Source of the DNA: Udeniomyces pyricola
Lineage: Eukaryota; Basidiomycota; Tremellomycetes; Cystofilobasidiales; Mrakiaceae
Reading direction: 5' to 3'
DNA: 64,000 nucleotides
Assembly (NCBI GenBank): GCA_039545295.1
Contig: BCIK01000019.1
Span: 529,161 to 593,160, forward strand
This document shows, piece by piece, positions 50,038 to 60,259 of this stretch (positions are counted from its first letter, which is position 1; every line of letters begins with the position of its first letter). The notes beneath the pieces are model-generated. The model saw nothing but the letters and a program-made list of their open reading frames with translations. It did not search any database and had not been told where the DNA came from. The translations under genes were made by a program, and so were the position numbers.

Positions 50038-50523
50038 AGAGGCTGAGCCTTGCGGGGAATGGTATCAGGATAGTATTTAAGGTGTAATGATGAGTGTAGA
50101 TAGCGATGGCGATCCAATGCCTAGACAATCAATTACTCGAGTTCATCGCGCGATTGGAGATTTGCGGGTGTCGATCATATTTGGACCAGGAAATAAAGCA
50201 TGCAGACACTAACATCGTAATGTATGCCTGGTGGACGTGGGTCAATACAGACCGCTATAAGTTGAGAAAGAGCAAGCAAGCAAAATACACTTGAGGTATC
50301 ATCGCGCATATTCGAAAGATGCGCAATCAAAACAAAAGTGAATTGTATGTAATGGAAAAAATGGAGAATCAATCTAGGGATTATATTAATCACATCCTCG
50401 GGAATCCCTCGCATCAGCTTGCATCAGCGCTCAGCTCGCATCTCCTCTGATCTCCTTTCGCTCTTGCTCTCTCGCCCCAACTCCTTCCTGCCTGCCTGCC
50501 TGTCTACCCACCTACCATCAGCC
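50038..50523. other. Intergenic
   Basis: Importin 3' flank and the promoter and leader of the succinyl-CoA ligase gene. Pyrimidine-rich from about 50430, with gcctgcctgcctgtctaccca words. No gene is seen. Confidence 0.5.
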
Positions 50524-52603
50524 ATGTTCTCTCGTTCCATCATCAACGCCGCTCGCTCCGCCGGTACGTCCCTCCGACATTTCGTGCTCATCATTCTCGT
50601 CTCCTACAGCCCAACATCCCCCGACTTTTCAGACGGCTCAAGCGCTGTCGTCTGTCGCTTGCACGTTGAGGGGACTGCCGTTTCTTCCCCACCCTTCCCC
50701 CCTCCCCCTTTGCCTCGCGTCCGTCCTGACCCGTTTACCTTACTCCCTCCAGGTTCGCGCTCCTTCTCGACTTCGAGGACCGCTCGACACTACGACGATA
50801 CCCTCAAGAACCTCCTCATCAATGCTGATACCAAGGTCCTCATCCAGGGTTTCACTGGCAAGACCGTGAGTTGCTTGACCAATCGTTGTCTTTCTTCCAG
50901 AACCCCTTGCACGGGGACCGACCTAAGCGATTTGCTTGGGCCATGTCCTACGCTTTCACGTGCATTTGTCGACATTTGCTGATGTTCATGTAATTGACCG
51001 ACTGTATACTATGCCGATCAACAGGGAACCTTCCATGCCGACCAGGCCATCAAGTACGGCACCAAGATGGTTGGAGGTGTTTCCCCGAAGAAAGCCGGTC
51101 AGACCCACCTTGGTCTCCCCGTTTACGGAACTGTCAAGGAGGTAAGGCATCTTTCCGTCACCTGTCTTAAACCCACTGCCCAGCGGAAGCATGGTATGCG
51201 TCTATGGACGGATCCCATGGGTCGACGCGCTTGAGGCTGGCTTCCTGTCCGTTGGTACCGCGCTTACCTCACTGCATCGCCTCTTTGCCATGCTTTCCTT
51301 CTGTCTTTGCGCAACCCTTCCTTCATCATCCAGGCCGTCAAGGAGGCCTCTCCCGATGCGACTGTCATCTATGTTCCTCCTCCCTTCGCTGCCGACGCTA
51401 TCCTCGAGGCCATCGAGGCTGAGATTGGTCTCATTGTCACCATCACTGAGGGCATCCCCCAGCTTGACGAGATCAAGATCATGAACGCCCTCAAGAGCCA
51501 GAGCAAATCGAGGATGATTGGTATGTGGCCTTCTCTTCCTTACACAGTCTACAGTTTGCTTCCAGTTTAAGCGCGATGAACTGATACCTCTACCTCTGCA
51601 TAAACATATTCAGGACCCAACTGCCCGGGTATCATCGACCCTCGAGGTTGCAAGATGGGCATCATGCCTGGACACATCCACATGCCCGGAAAGATCGGTA
51701 TGTAGAGGAAGCTTAAGCGATATGTCATCTTCTTCTTTGATCGGTTGCCTACGATCTCAAAACTTCACGACTGATTTCATGATGATCCTCTTGCTGGTGT
51801 CAAACTTCCACAGGTATCGTCTCTCGATCGGGAACTCTCAACTACGAGGCTGTTCACCAGACTACCGGTGTCGGACTTGGACAGTCCCTCGTCATTGGTA
51901 TTGGAGGAGACCCTTTCCCGGGGTGAGTTTCTTCGCTCCTATACCTTACTAGCCTGCAAGTTTGCCTCATCTGATCATCAACGCCATATTGCGTCGCCTG
52001 TCTTACCGCATCCAGAACTACCCATGTCGACGCTCTCAAGATCCTGCTTGATGACCCCAGGACTGAGGGCATCGTCATCATCGGCGAGATTGGAGGCTCC
52101 ATGGAGGAGGACGCTGCCGAGTTCCTGGAGAAGTACAACAAGACCCGAGAGCACCCTAAGCCCGTCGTTGGGTTCATTGCTGGTCGAACTGCTCCCCCTG
52201 GCAGGCGAATGGGACACGCTGGTGAGTTGCAGACTCATTTGCGACGAACGATGCAAGAATCACCTTGGCCGTTCGCGAGCTGACTCAGCTCAATGTTTCA
52301 CGCTCTTGCGCCCCATTCCTTCCCTTCCCGCTTGCGTGCGTTTTGTATGCTGCCGCGTTCGCCAGGTGCCATCATTTCTGGTGGCAAGGGTGCTGCCAGC
52401 GACAAGGTCGAGGCTTTGGAGAGGGCCGGCGCTATCGTCGCTGAGTCGCCTGCACAGATCGGTTCGCTCATGCTCAAGGTAAGCAGATTGCGTCTCTGAT
52501 CGAGTCAGATTTGAACTTGCCCACCAGTCCACTTACTGATTGCTCAATCCCCTATTCGTGCGTGACCACCAAATAGGCCATGAAGGACGCCGGTTTGGCT
52601 TAA
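50524..52603 (+). CDS. LSC1: Succinyl-CoA ligase alpha subunit, mitochondrial
   Basis: Alpha subunit of succinate-CoA ligase, the TCA-cycle enzyme making ATP or GTP from succinyl-CoA in the mitochondrial matrix. Nine exons (50524-50563, 50753-50865, 51025-51141, 51334-51520, 51614-51697, 51814-51922, 52016-52221, 52366-52478, 52577-52603) close to 331 residues, the normal length. The presequence is [20 protein letters not shown]. The CoA-binding Rossmann part has [31 protein letters not shown] and [10 protein letters not shown]. The ligase part has [52 protein letters not shown] and [16 protein letters not shown], where the His of GHAG is the phosphorylated catalytic residue. It ends AMKDAGLA. 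Confidence 0.96.
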
Positions 52604-52823
52604 TGAGTAAATAGCGCGAGAAGAAGAAGCAGGGTGGGGTCGGGAAGAATTTTCGGACTTTATAGATTCAAGTTTTTTGGAGGTTGCTCAATAGTTCCTC
52701 ATGAGTGGAGAAAATCATGAACGCAGCACCTGGCTCATCAGATCGAGCTGGTCATATCACAAGTTGTCTCTGGTCAATCTTGCTTGCCCTCACTGCGAAA
52801 AGATATCAGGTGTTGATGACATT

Positions 52824-55595
52824 TCATCTTGCCTTGTCCTGGGCCTCGACTTCTCCCTCGGGCCCGAGTCCATCTTCCGTCTTTCTTGATAAAGACGCTT
52901 CTGCCACCGTCCGGGGGCTCAGCATCACTTCTCCTTCTGTAACCTCTGGCATGTCGCCAATGGAAGCTGACTGAGCGTCATCAGCTTGATCTTCCTGCAT
53001 TTCCTGCTGGCCGACCTCCTCCATCACTTCTTCCTTCGCTTCCATTTCCCGTCCTTCTGGCCCTGCGATGCTGACTTCTGAAAGATAAGACACCTCCGCA
53101 ACCGTAAGCGCTAGCCGTTCCTCCATAAGTCTCCATTCCTCCCTTTCCCCAGCATGAACCTTGGTCGAACCCTTTCGAGCGAGTCGAAGCACTCGTGCGT
53201 AAGCCGCCGCGAAATCTCTCTGAGAGGCCTGACGTTCGAGTCCAAGCCTGGTCGTGCCGCCTCGTTTCGGGTGTTGGTTGATGTCGTATGCGCGAGATGC
53301 TCGACCATGAACATTATCAGCGGGATGTGGGTCGAGGATTTCAAGAGTGGCAACCGTATCGACAGCAGCTAAGGCCCGCAGGGATTCGGCCACAACCTTG
53401 GGACGTGAATCAGCCACGGCAAGAACAACTCGAAGGAAAGCCAAGGCGAACGAGGCATAGAGGCGGTGAACGCGTTTGCCCGGGTTGATGTCGGACTTGC
53501 GAGATTCCAGACGACGCGAGGCCATTGGGGAAGCCTTGGTGACGCCGCTTTGAAAGGCTGGACCGGGTCCTTCGATAGCTCTCTCCCGAAGGCCAGTCAT
53601 GTCACAATAGACAGCGACGGCTGTCGACCAGTCACTTGCTTCCGCGCAGGCCTTCATCGCCAGCAGGTAGCTCTCACGGTTCGGAATGACGTTGGATGCT
53701 CGCTTTGATTTGAGCATGGTCCATGCCTGCTGGCTTTGGCCAAGTCGAACGCACGCTTCGAGTGCAGAGTTGAGGTGATTGATCTCGAGGATGGATGAGG
53801 AGGTGGGAGGCAAAGAAGAGAGATGGCTGTAGATGTCGATGACGGCTTGGGGAAGGTTGAGGCAGGCGAGGAGCAGGTGGTTGATAACGGAAAGGGAGCT
53901 CGGCTCGAGAGGGCACTTGTCGGTGATGCGAGGAATGACAAGTTTGATAGTCGACAGAGGCGGAAAGGACTGGAAAGAGGGGACAGCGAAGAATTCGCGA
54001 GCGAGAGCAAAGCCAAAGAGCTGCTCATCATGACTGCCCTTGGAGAAAATGCGAATGATTTGGGCCAGAAGATGGCCGTCGGGCACGACTCGAGGTTCCG
54101 ATTGGGATGAGGCTTGGCGCACAACCGTCTCGACGAGCAGTTGCCAAAGTTGATGGGCTTGAGCCACGGCTGCAGGGAGATCAGGTTGATGAGATAGACT
54201 CGAGATCAAGATGTTCCAGGTCATAGTGTTGGCAGAGAGGGGACCAGTGGTGGGGAGAGCGGTGAAGATGGTGCGCATGGTTGCGAATTGTCGCGCGCTT
54301 GAGAGCCACTTGAGGTAATTGTTGGTAGGTATGACTGAGAGCTCTTCTTTATGCGCAAATGTCGAGTAGTAGGCCTGACAATTCTTGTGAAGCGTCGCAG
54401 CGATGTCCAGCTGATTTTGGCTAATATCGGCGTTGGTGGGTGGAGTGGGTAAGCCGCCAAGTAGGGTACTGTAAGTTCGACCGTTGGGCCTGATTGCTCG
54501 CTTCTTCATCTGGAGAGAGGGAGAGCACCAAGAGAGCGTTGGGTGTTGATCAGCCATGATGAGAGTGTGTATCGGATGTGAGAAAATGAAAAGAAAAGGT
54601 TGAGAGACAGAAGGCCAGAAGTAAAAAGGAAAGAATGACATCGGAATGGCGTTGCTCAAGCTTGGGTCAGACCAACCGAGATATAGACATACCTCTTGAT
54701 AGAACCTGAAGGCTGAGCGTCCGTCGGACTGCTTGAAGGCCAGAGAGATGAGAACATTCCAAGCGCCAGGATCGTCGCAGAGTCCGGAGGGTGCGGCGAT
54801 GATGTGCTGCCGAGCCTCGCCGAGAGTCATGGTTCGATCGATGAGGACGGCCTTTTGAAGAAAAATGCCAAAGTCCCTTGGAGATTCATAGCCGGTCGAG
54901 CTGAGTGACTCTTGCTTGCGAGCCTGTCGCCTTTCGCGCGGTGAAGGCGATGACTCGTCGCTGGGACCTAGTTGGTCTTGTAACTCGCGAGCCCGCTTAG
55001 ACCAGGGCGGTGGAAGCCCACCCGAGACGCCGCCAGGATAATGTTTTTTCTTGGGAAATTCTTCTCGAAAGGGGACCGCCTTACGCCATCCCTGAGTGTC
55101 GGAAGACGAGGCCGAGGCCGCCGGAATCGGTGCTGTAACAGAACGGACAGCGGAGGTGTATGGGTTGGAGTTGTCGTGGGTTTTGGGACCTTTCTTTCGC
55201 CAGTCGGCTGGGGGCGGCCAAGTATTGATAGAGTGAAGAAACTTGCCCGAGGGCGATTTGCGAAATGACTGAGGAGGCTGCTGAGCATTAGGATTGGGAG
55301 ACCCGTCCTCATCGACGCGTCGATACCGGTTGACTATGCCGGCAGAGCTCTTTGGGATCGGGACTCGATCATCAGATGACGGTGACCGTGTCGATCGTGA
55401 ATGAGGGTCGTAAGTTAGCTCAGGCGGAGGTCGGTTATTGCGAGTGCCTTGGTTGTGATCAATGAGTCCGTAGGAGAGACCGGAGCCGGAACGTTGACGG
55501 GCGAGGGTGGGGTGACCCGTCGAGAGCAATCGGGCAGAGGTAGGAAGAAGCAGAGACGGCAGACGGGAGCGGGAGGACGCGAGGAGCAGTCCCAT
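52824..55595 (-). CDS. Mitochondrial PPR-like protein
   Basis: Helical-repeat protein, probably a mitochondrial RNA-binding factor. The whole span is open, but an intron at 54510-54692 (183 bases, GT..AG, no stop) is likely, giving exons 54693-55595 and 52824-54509 and 862 residues. The N-terminus (MGLLLASSRSRLPSLLLPTS, ARLLSTGH) is a presequence. PPR-like helices include AWNVLISLAFKQSDGRSAFR, NGRTYSTLLGGLPTPP, TWNILISSLSHQ, NHLNSALEACVRLGQSQQAW and ESYLLAMKACAEASDWSTAV. Repeats are divergent and spaced irregularly. The C-terminus is acidic and Gln-rich (EEVMEEVGQQEMQEDQADD). The exact RNA target cannot be inferred. The gene converges with succinyl-CoA ligase and diverges from the next gene. 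Confidence 0.75.
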   Translation of the reverse strand: MGLLLASSRSRLPSLLLPTSARLLSTGHPTLARQRSGSGLSYGLIDHNQGTRNNRPPPELTYDPHSRSTRSPSSDDRVPIPKSSAGIVNRYRRVDEDGSPNPNAQQPPQSFRKSPSGKFLHSINTWPPPADWRKKGPKTHDNSNPYTSAVRSVTAPIPAASASSSDTQGWRKAVPFREEFPKKKHYPGGVSGGLPPPWSKRARELQDQLGPSDESSPSPRERRQARKQESLSSTGYESPRDFGIFLQKAVLIDRTMTLGEARQHIIAAPSGLCDDPGAWNVLISLAFKQSDGRSAFRFYQEVCLYLGWSDPSLSNAIPMSFFPFYFWPSVSQPFLFIFSHPIHTLIMADQHPTLSWCSPSLQMKKRAIRPNGRTYSTLLGGLPTPPTNADISQNQLDIAATLHKNCQAYYSTFAHKEELSVIPTNNYLKWLSSARQFATMRTIFTALPTTGPLSANTMTWNILISSLSHQPDLPAAVAQAHQLWQLLVETVVRQASSQSEPRVVPDGHLLAQIIRIFSKGSHDEQLFGFALAREFFAVPSFQSFPPLSTIKLVIPRITDKCPLEPSSLSVINHLLLACLNLPQAVIDIYSHLSSLPPTSSSILEINHLNSALEACVRLGQSQQAWTMLKSKRASNVIPNRESYLLAMKACAEASDWSTAVAVYCDMTGLRERAIEGPGPAFQSGVTKASPMASRRLESRKSDINPGKRVHRLYASFALAFLRVVLAVADSRPKVVAESLRALAAVDTVATLEILDPHPADNVHGRASRAYDINQHPKRGGTTRLGLERQASQRDFAAAYARVLRLARKGSTKVHAGEREEWRLMEERLALTVAEVSYLSEVSIAGPEGREMEAKEEVMEEVGQQEMQEDQADDAQSASIGDMPEVTEGEVMLSPRTVAEASLSRKTEDGLGPEGEVEAQDKAR
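54510..54692 (-). other. Probable in-frame intron of the PPR-like gene
   Basis: The donor reads GAG|gtatgt on the minus strand and the acceptor ctctctccag|ATGAAGAAG. Length 183 is a multiple of three and there is no stop, so retention would insert 61 residues. The translated insert is hydrophobic, Phe/Pro/Ser-rich (MSFFPFYFWPSVSQPF) and interrupts a helix pair, so splicing is the more likely state. Confidence 0.75.
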
Positions 55596-56154
55596 GACGG
55601 CTCGGAAGGATAGGATATGGAGAAATGTGGATCCAGAGGGAAGACGAGCTTGAGCAAGGCAAGGTTGGGTCGATATGTATGACGGAAGAACAGGAAGTAG
55701 TCGGTCAGAGTAGGTGGAGGCTTTCTGGATTGTTCGCCTGGATCCAGTTTGATTGAATGTAGAATATCGAATATCGAATGTCCTGCACCGCCAGGTACAG
55801 CTTTTGACACAGCCTCGTCAGGTTACGCCCTTCCATTACTCAATCATCAGGCCTCATCACATCGATCATCATGCATCATGCATGCGTTACATACATCATG
55901 AGACATCAGTACTTATCAGGGCCATAGCATTATCTGAGTTAGCGTTTGGTATCATGTATCTCACGCAGCCTAGCTGAGTCTCGATTATTATGACCCTCAG
56001 TTGATAATTAGGTAAAATAATATAAGACATACATGTCCCAGCTTGTCCCAGCACCATCTAGCACCTGGCGAATCTCTCTGGCTCCGCCAAACGGCCATTA
56101 CCATCCTCCATCACCCATCATCGCGTTCTTCTGTATCCATCCACATCGCACATC
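55596..56154. promoter_or_regulatory. Divergent promoter PPR-like / assembly chaperone
   Basis: 560 bases between divergent starts, with catcatgcatcatgcatg words near 55865-55885 and an AT-rich part near 56000-56030. No gene is seen. Confidence 0.5.
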
Positions 56155-57234
56155 ATGGAAATTCCATTGACCGATCCTACATCCCTTGCATTCCTTCCCC
56201 CTCGTCACGACATCGAAAGCGACGACGACGAGGTCGACGCTCACTCTGCCCACGCCCGTCTCGACGCGCCATCTCCTCCGCTCAGCGTCCATCTCCCGGA
56301 CGATTTCGCTGCTCGTCCCCTTGTTGTCCTCGTCGGTAGATTGGCGTTCCGATTCGGTCACGGGATTGGTGCTGATATCAGTCCTCAAGGTTCTATCTCA
56401 CAACAAACAGAAACTCAACCCAAACAGTTGGTAAGTGCACAAGCGAATCGATCAGCTTCTTCTTTGTCCCTCGCCACCTTGATCTACCTGTGCAGATGCT
56501 ACCGATCCCTCCGTCCTTCGCGACAAACCACAGCTGGCCAGGGACGGACGCTGACATATCCTTGGAACTCATTGCTCCGTAGCTGGCCTCGCTTTATCGA
56601 CACAGGAACGCCCTCCAGTTGCTCGTCGTCGAGGAGGACCTTCCTTACACCTCTCAAATAGCTCTGGCGGCTGCCGTCCTTACACAAGGACAAAGGTCAG
56701 TCTTTTATGTCCGAAACATCCTCGTGTCCAGGCAATTTGCTCGTTCCCACCTCACAGAGCTTGGCTGATGTGCCACTATCTGGGTGATATTGTTTAGGTT
56801 TGTTGTCATAGACTCCTACGTCCCCTCAACCTACATCTCCTCCAGTCAACATGCCTCGGTTGTCCCTCCTATCCGCAGTCTTTCTACCTCGAATCAGGTG
56901 GTTCGTTCAATTCTTGCTCATGATTGCTCTACCAGAGGAGCTCTAGCTCACATACATATCTTTTTCGACTTCCTTTCAGTCTGGTCTCGAGCGATACGAG
57001 CCGCCTAACGCCTTGCTTTCGGCCTCGGCACCATGGCTCTCGTTATACCCCCAATCATCAGCTTCTAGAACCCTTCTTCTGATTCCGAACGACGATGATT
57101 CGACGCTTACTCGACTAGCAGAGATTGTTTCTGGTATCGTTGATACTCCTCTTGAATGGAATCATCCCGACTTACATATGCGCCTCGTTCGGCAGCACAA
57201 GGCTCCTGCCAATGCGGGCTCGATGTACATGTAG
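56155..57234 (+). CDS. Probable proteasome assembly chaperone 1 (PAC1/Pba1)
   Basis: Likely half of the PAC1-PAC2 dimer that guides 20S alpha-ring assembly. Exons 56155-56430, 56583-56695, 56798-56897 and 56980-57234 close to 247 residues. Features are MEIPLTDPTSLAFLPPRHD, RPLVVLVGRLAFRFGHG, HRNALQLLVVEEDLPYTSQ, RFVVIDSYVPSTYISSSQ, YEPPNALLSASAPWL and TLLLIPNDDDSTLTRLAEIV. The C-terminus ANAGSMYM fits the HbYX rule (hydrophobic-Tyr-any) used by Pba1 to dock on the alpha ring; yeast Pba1 ends GLYI. Intron 1 has two possible 3' ends. The nearer one (56495) adds 28 coding-like codons but runs into TAG at 56580-56582; the farther one (56582) stays open. Identity rests mainly on the HbYX end and general pattern. 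Confidence 0.55.
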
Positions 57235-59186
57235 CTTGACCCTTGCTGTTCCTTTTAGGCGATCTGATATCCTACACGCTATTCTGCGTGGTCCTCTAGT
57301 GTCTTTGAAAGACTCGGACGTCCAACGTCCTCCGTATTGCAAGCCACTTCAATCGTTATGGAGTGACTGTTCGCCATGAAGTGAACCCTCGCAACATCTT
57401 TGGCATCACTCATTGTTCATGCAAGCGCATACTCTGTCCGAACCGCAGGGCTAAGTATTGAGCTCGTGGATAGTGACTCGCTCCCAGAGAAGTGAGTACA
57501 TGCCTGAAGATTTCCACGGACTTGATCGAAACCTGAACTGGACATGTCGTCATACTTTTTTTTTAGTCGGTTCAGACTGGTCCAACTTGAGTCGTATCTA
57601 TCTCAGTCCACAGATACGTGAATTGCAAAGCCGTACGTCTGTAGCAGAGGAGTTTTCGTCTCGTAGATCGTTTATTGGTCACCTCAGTCATGCAGTGCAA
57701 GGTGATGACAACAATGCGTAATACAACTTGATTTGCAACCCTATCACTGACTAGGTTCAAACGAATCATTCTCTTCCGCCGGTTGGTCTTTGGCCGTCTA
57801 TCGTTCCTCTCACTCTTTCGATCTTTCTCTCTTCTTGGCTGAACACAAGCGAGCAGACGTAGTTTCTGACGATGATGGACTGCCCGTGCACTTGACAACA
57901 CTACTGATAAGTACAATCACAACCTTGTCCATTTTTGACAACCCATTCTGATCAATACCAAGCGATGGCTAGGCAGAGTTCGCGAATTTTGGGTGCCTCT
58001 ATACGTATCTCTCGGTTGCTAACTTGACGTCGACTGTGGCATCAACCCTTTGCTACCCCGGACTATGCATCTTTCCTCTGGCTCGTATCATCGTTATAAT
58101 CGGTTTCATTTCTTCATAAGTCTATGAGGTCTTTAGGTGATCTTGGCACTTCTTACATCGCAGTCTAGACCTACCTCACTTGTAACTCGGTTCCAACGTC
58201 ATATCACATGAGCCAGATCAAAGGAATCGCCCTGCAGGCCTGTCTTTACCTACCTCAATCCTTTCTATTGTACTATCCTGGCTCGGCTGCCAGTTCTCAT
58301 GGCATAATCGTCAAAGCATATTGCTCTTCCCTCATCGGACTACGGCCCCCTTGATCGGTGCGTTGCCCGCTTCGCGTGCGTCATACCAGTTCACACGGGC
58401 TCGCCATACATATATCCGCACTACGGTGCAACATCCGCGATCACCTCGTTCCCGGCACATTAACCCTTCCTCTCCCCCCCCCCCCCCCCCCCCCCCCACG
58501 TGTTACTGACACTGTCCTAACCCCCCCCCCCCCCCCCCCCCCCCCGCCTTGCCTTCTGTGGACAACACTATATACCACTATAGCTTACTATTTACACTTC
58601 ATGTGCTTTGACGGTACTGCGCCACACTAACACGATAACTCTCATCATCGCACGTGGTCATCTTAACCCAAGTTTCTCCTCTTTGAGATGCCTAACGCCA
58701 GTTTTCAACTTATACCAACAACCATAGACTTGATGGGCTCAGCCAGGCCGCTTTTTCTCTCGGTGTTGCTGGCTTTCCCTCGTCGCGGTGTATCATCTTC
58801 TGAGCTGGTCAGATGCATTCTATGTAACTATCGATCCTCGCTGTCGACACTGGTCCCATGATTGTGGTCTAATTCGTCCTGTATGTGTAGTCACCAGTGC
58901 TTGGCGTATCAGTGCTCTTTCGTTTGCATGTCTCGCTCGACCTGACGTGTCTACTTTGTTCTATCTTTGCTCATGCAGGATGTTGCTAACCGTCACACAC
59001 TCTGTGATCGTCATGTCTGTGGTCAATCATGCGGGGCTGTATCGGTTATCCTTGGTGAGGATGCTTACGGGATACTGGCTCCAACTTATGCTGTTTGTGA
59101 GCGCTCCAGCGGTAGCAATTCAGTTTTCATGCAGCCTGGTATTTGACATCACCATAGGCTTCTAACCGCATGGTTGAATATGTAAG
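57235..59186 (+). pseudogene. Coding-like patches without a clean gene model
   Basis: Several short stretches look like real exons but do not join cleanly. At 57315-57420 one frame reads TSNVLRIASHFNRYGVTVRH then EVNPRNIFG. At 57450-57491 a patch reads GLSIELVDSDSLPE before gtgagt. At 57755-57907, after a gactag acceptor, it reads SFSSAGWSLAVYRSSHSFDL, then FLAEHKRADVVSDDDGLPVH and LTTLL. At 57982-58013 it reads RVREFWVPLY before gtatct. Stops and a likely frameshift near 57340 separate the first patches. From 58020 to 59180 I see no exon I would defend. This could be a decayed gene, a gene with sequence errors, or one with introns I misplace. No family was recognised. Confidence 0.35.
58474..58545 (+). 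repeat. Two long poly-C tracts flanking a short spacer
   Basis: 24 C at 58474-58497 and 25 C at 58521-58545, separated by a 23-base spacer that begins acgtgttactgac (making CACGTG with the last C) and ends tcctaa. The minus strand carries the matching G runs. Such tracts are prone to length error and to G-quadruplex or i-motif folding. Confidence 0.85.
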
Positions 59187-60259
59187 GCGTACAGGTCTCT
59201 CTCTGTCTCTATGCAGTTTGTTGTCTGTCCTCGCCCATAGTATACTCTAATCCAACCGATCGGCGTAAGCTGACTCGCCTTGAACTTTGTTTCAGCCCAG
59301 ATAAAAATTCGGGCGTGAAAGTTGTTGCTGAGCGCTTTGCTCGTCTTGGTACCATCTCGACCATCTTGCGTCAGGAAGAGTCAAGGAAGCGATACGACGT
59401 GAGCTTTTTGCTATGGATCTGCTTTCTTTTTTTTTTTTTTTTAGGCTCGATAGTGTCAGCTCAATAGCTTACCTGCGTTGATCTGATTGACTTCAGTTCT
59501 TCTACAAGAATGGTGTTCCAGTCTGGAAGGGTAAGTCTTGCAGTTTTCTGATTTGGGTGGCGAGACCGTGTTTCCGCTCTTAGATCATGGTTGATCCTGA
59601 TGACATCGTTGGCCACATACAGGAACCGGCTACTTCTACTCCCGTTGGCGTCCAGGAATGGTCACTGTTCTCGTGTTCCTCACTCTTTTTACCTCTGGCC
59701 TCCAATATCTTGTCCAAAAGCTCAATCACACCAAAGATTCCGCTAAGATCAACGAACTCGTAGCCGACGCCCAGAAGCTCGCTTGAAATGGCAAGTACGG
59801 CAAAAATAACGCCCCGGGCAAAGACACACGCGTAACTGTTTCCATCGGACAGTCGGATAGGACTGCCGAGTGCTTGGTCACCGCCGAGGGCGACGTCTAT
59901 CTGGTCAGTTACAGCGCCGATGCTATCCTCATCTCAGACGGTCCAGGTCGTGCTATCCTGACCATGGGACTTCGCTTCATCTTTTTTATCGTCAGCTGGA
60001 CCCCTCTGCCGACCCTGCTCTCTTGTCGACCTCAATCCTCTCTCAGCCTGACTATCGCACCACCTGGCCAATCCTTGCCGCTCGTTCGCTGGGTCGTAAG
60101 GTCGGCCTGCTCCCATCACTTGCTGTTAATGAGAGCGCTCAAGACACCGAGGAATTTTCCAGTGAGGTTGAGAGCGAGGGCTTGTCGACTCCGGAAGTGA
60201 AGGCGACGGGAGCCACTAAACGAAAAGGCAAGAGCGGCAAGGCGGGAGCCAAGCGATAG
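59187..60259 (+). CDS. J-domain ER membrane protein, 5' end unclear, in-frame TGA
   Basis: Hsp40-type co-chaperone resembling fungal Erj5/DNAJC1-like proteins of the ER membrane. Supported exons are 59187-59215, 59296-59398, 59497-59530, 59623-59903 and 59996-60259. The J-domain helix and HPD motif read AYRSLSVSMHPDKN across an intron, then VAERFARLGTISTILRQEES and RKRYDFFYKNGVPVWKGTGY. A membrane segment (MVTVLVFLTLFTSGLQYLV) follows. At 59784-59786 the frame meets TGA where relatives carry Trp (KLA-stop-NGKYGKN). After it the frame continues in coding style (DTRVTVSIGQSDRTAECLVT), through a clean intron, to a basic end (KRKGKSGKAGAKR). The signal peptide and first part of the J domain were not found upstream. 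Either a recent pseudogene or a sequence error. Confidence 0.65.

Noticed and set aside
58516..58526. Telomere-like word cctaaccccc next to a poly-C tract
   Set aside because: It occurs once and is not tandemly repeated, so it is not evidence of a telomere.
59216..59295. Unspliced reading giving RRKLTRLELCFSPDKN in the J-domain gene
   Set aside because: It loses the invariant His of the HPD motif. Splicing 59215 to 59296 gives AYRSLSVSMHPDKN, which fits the family.
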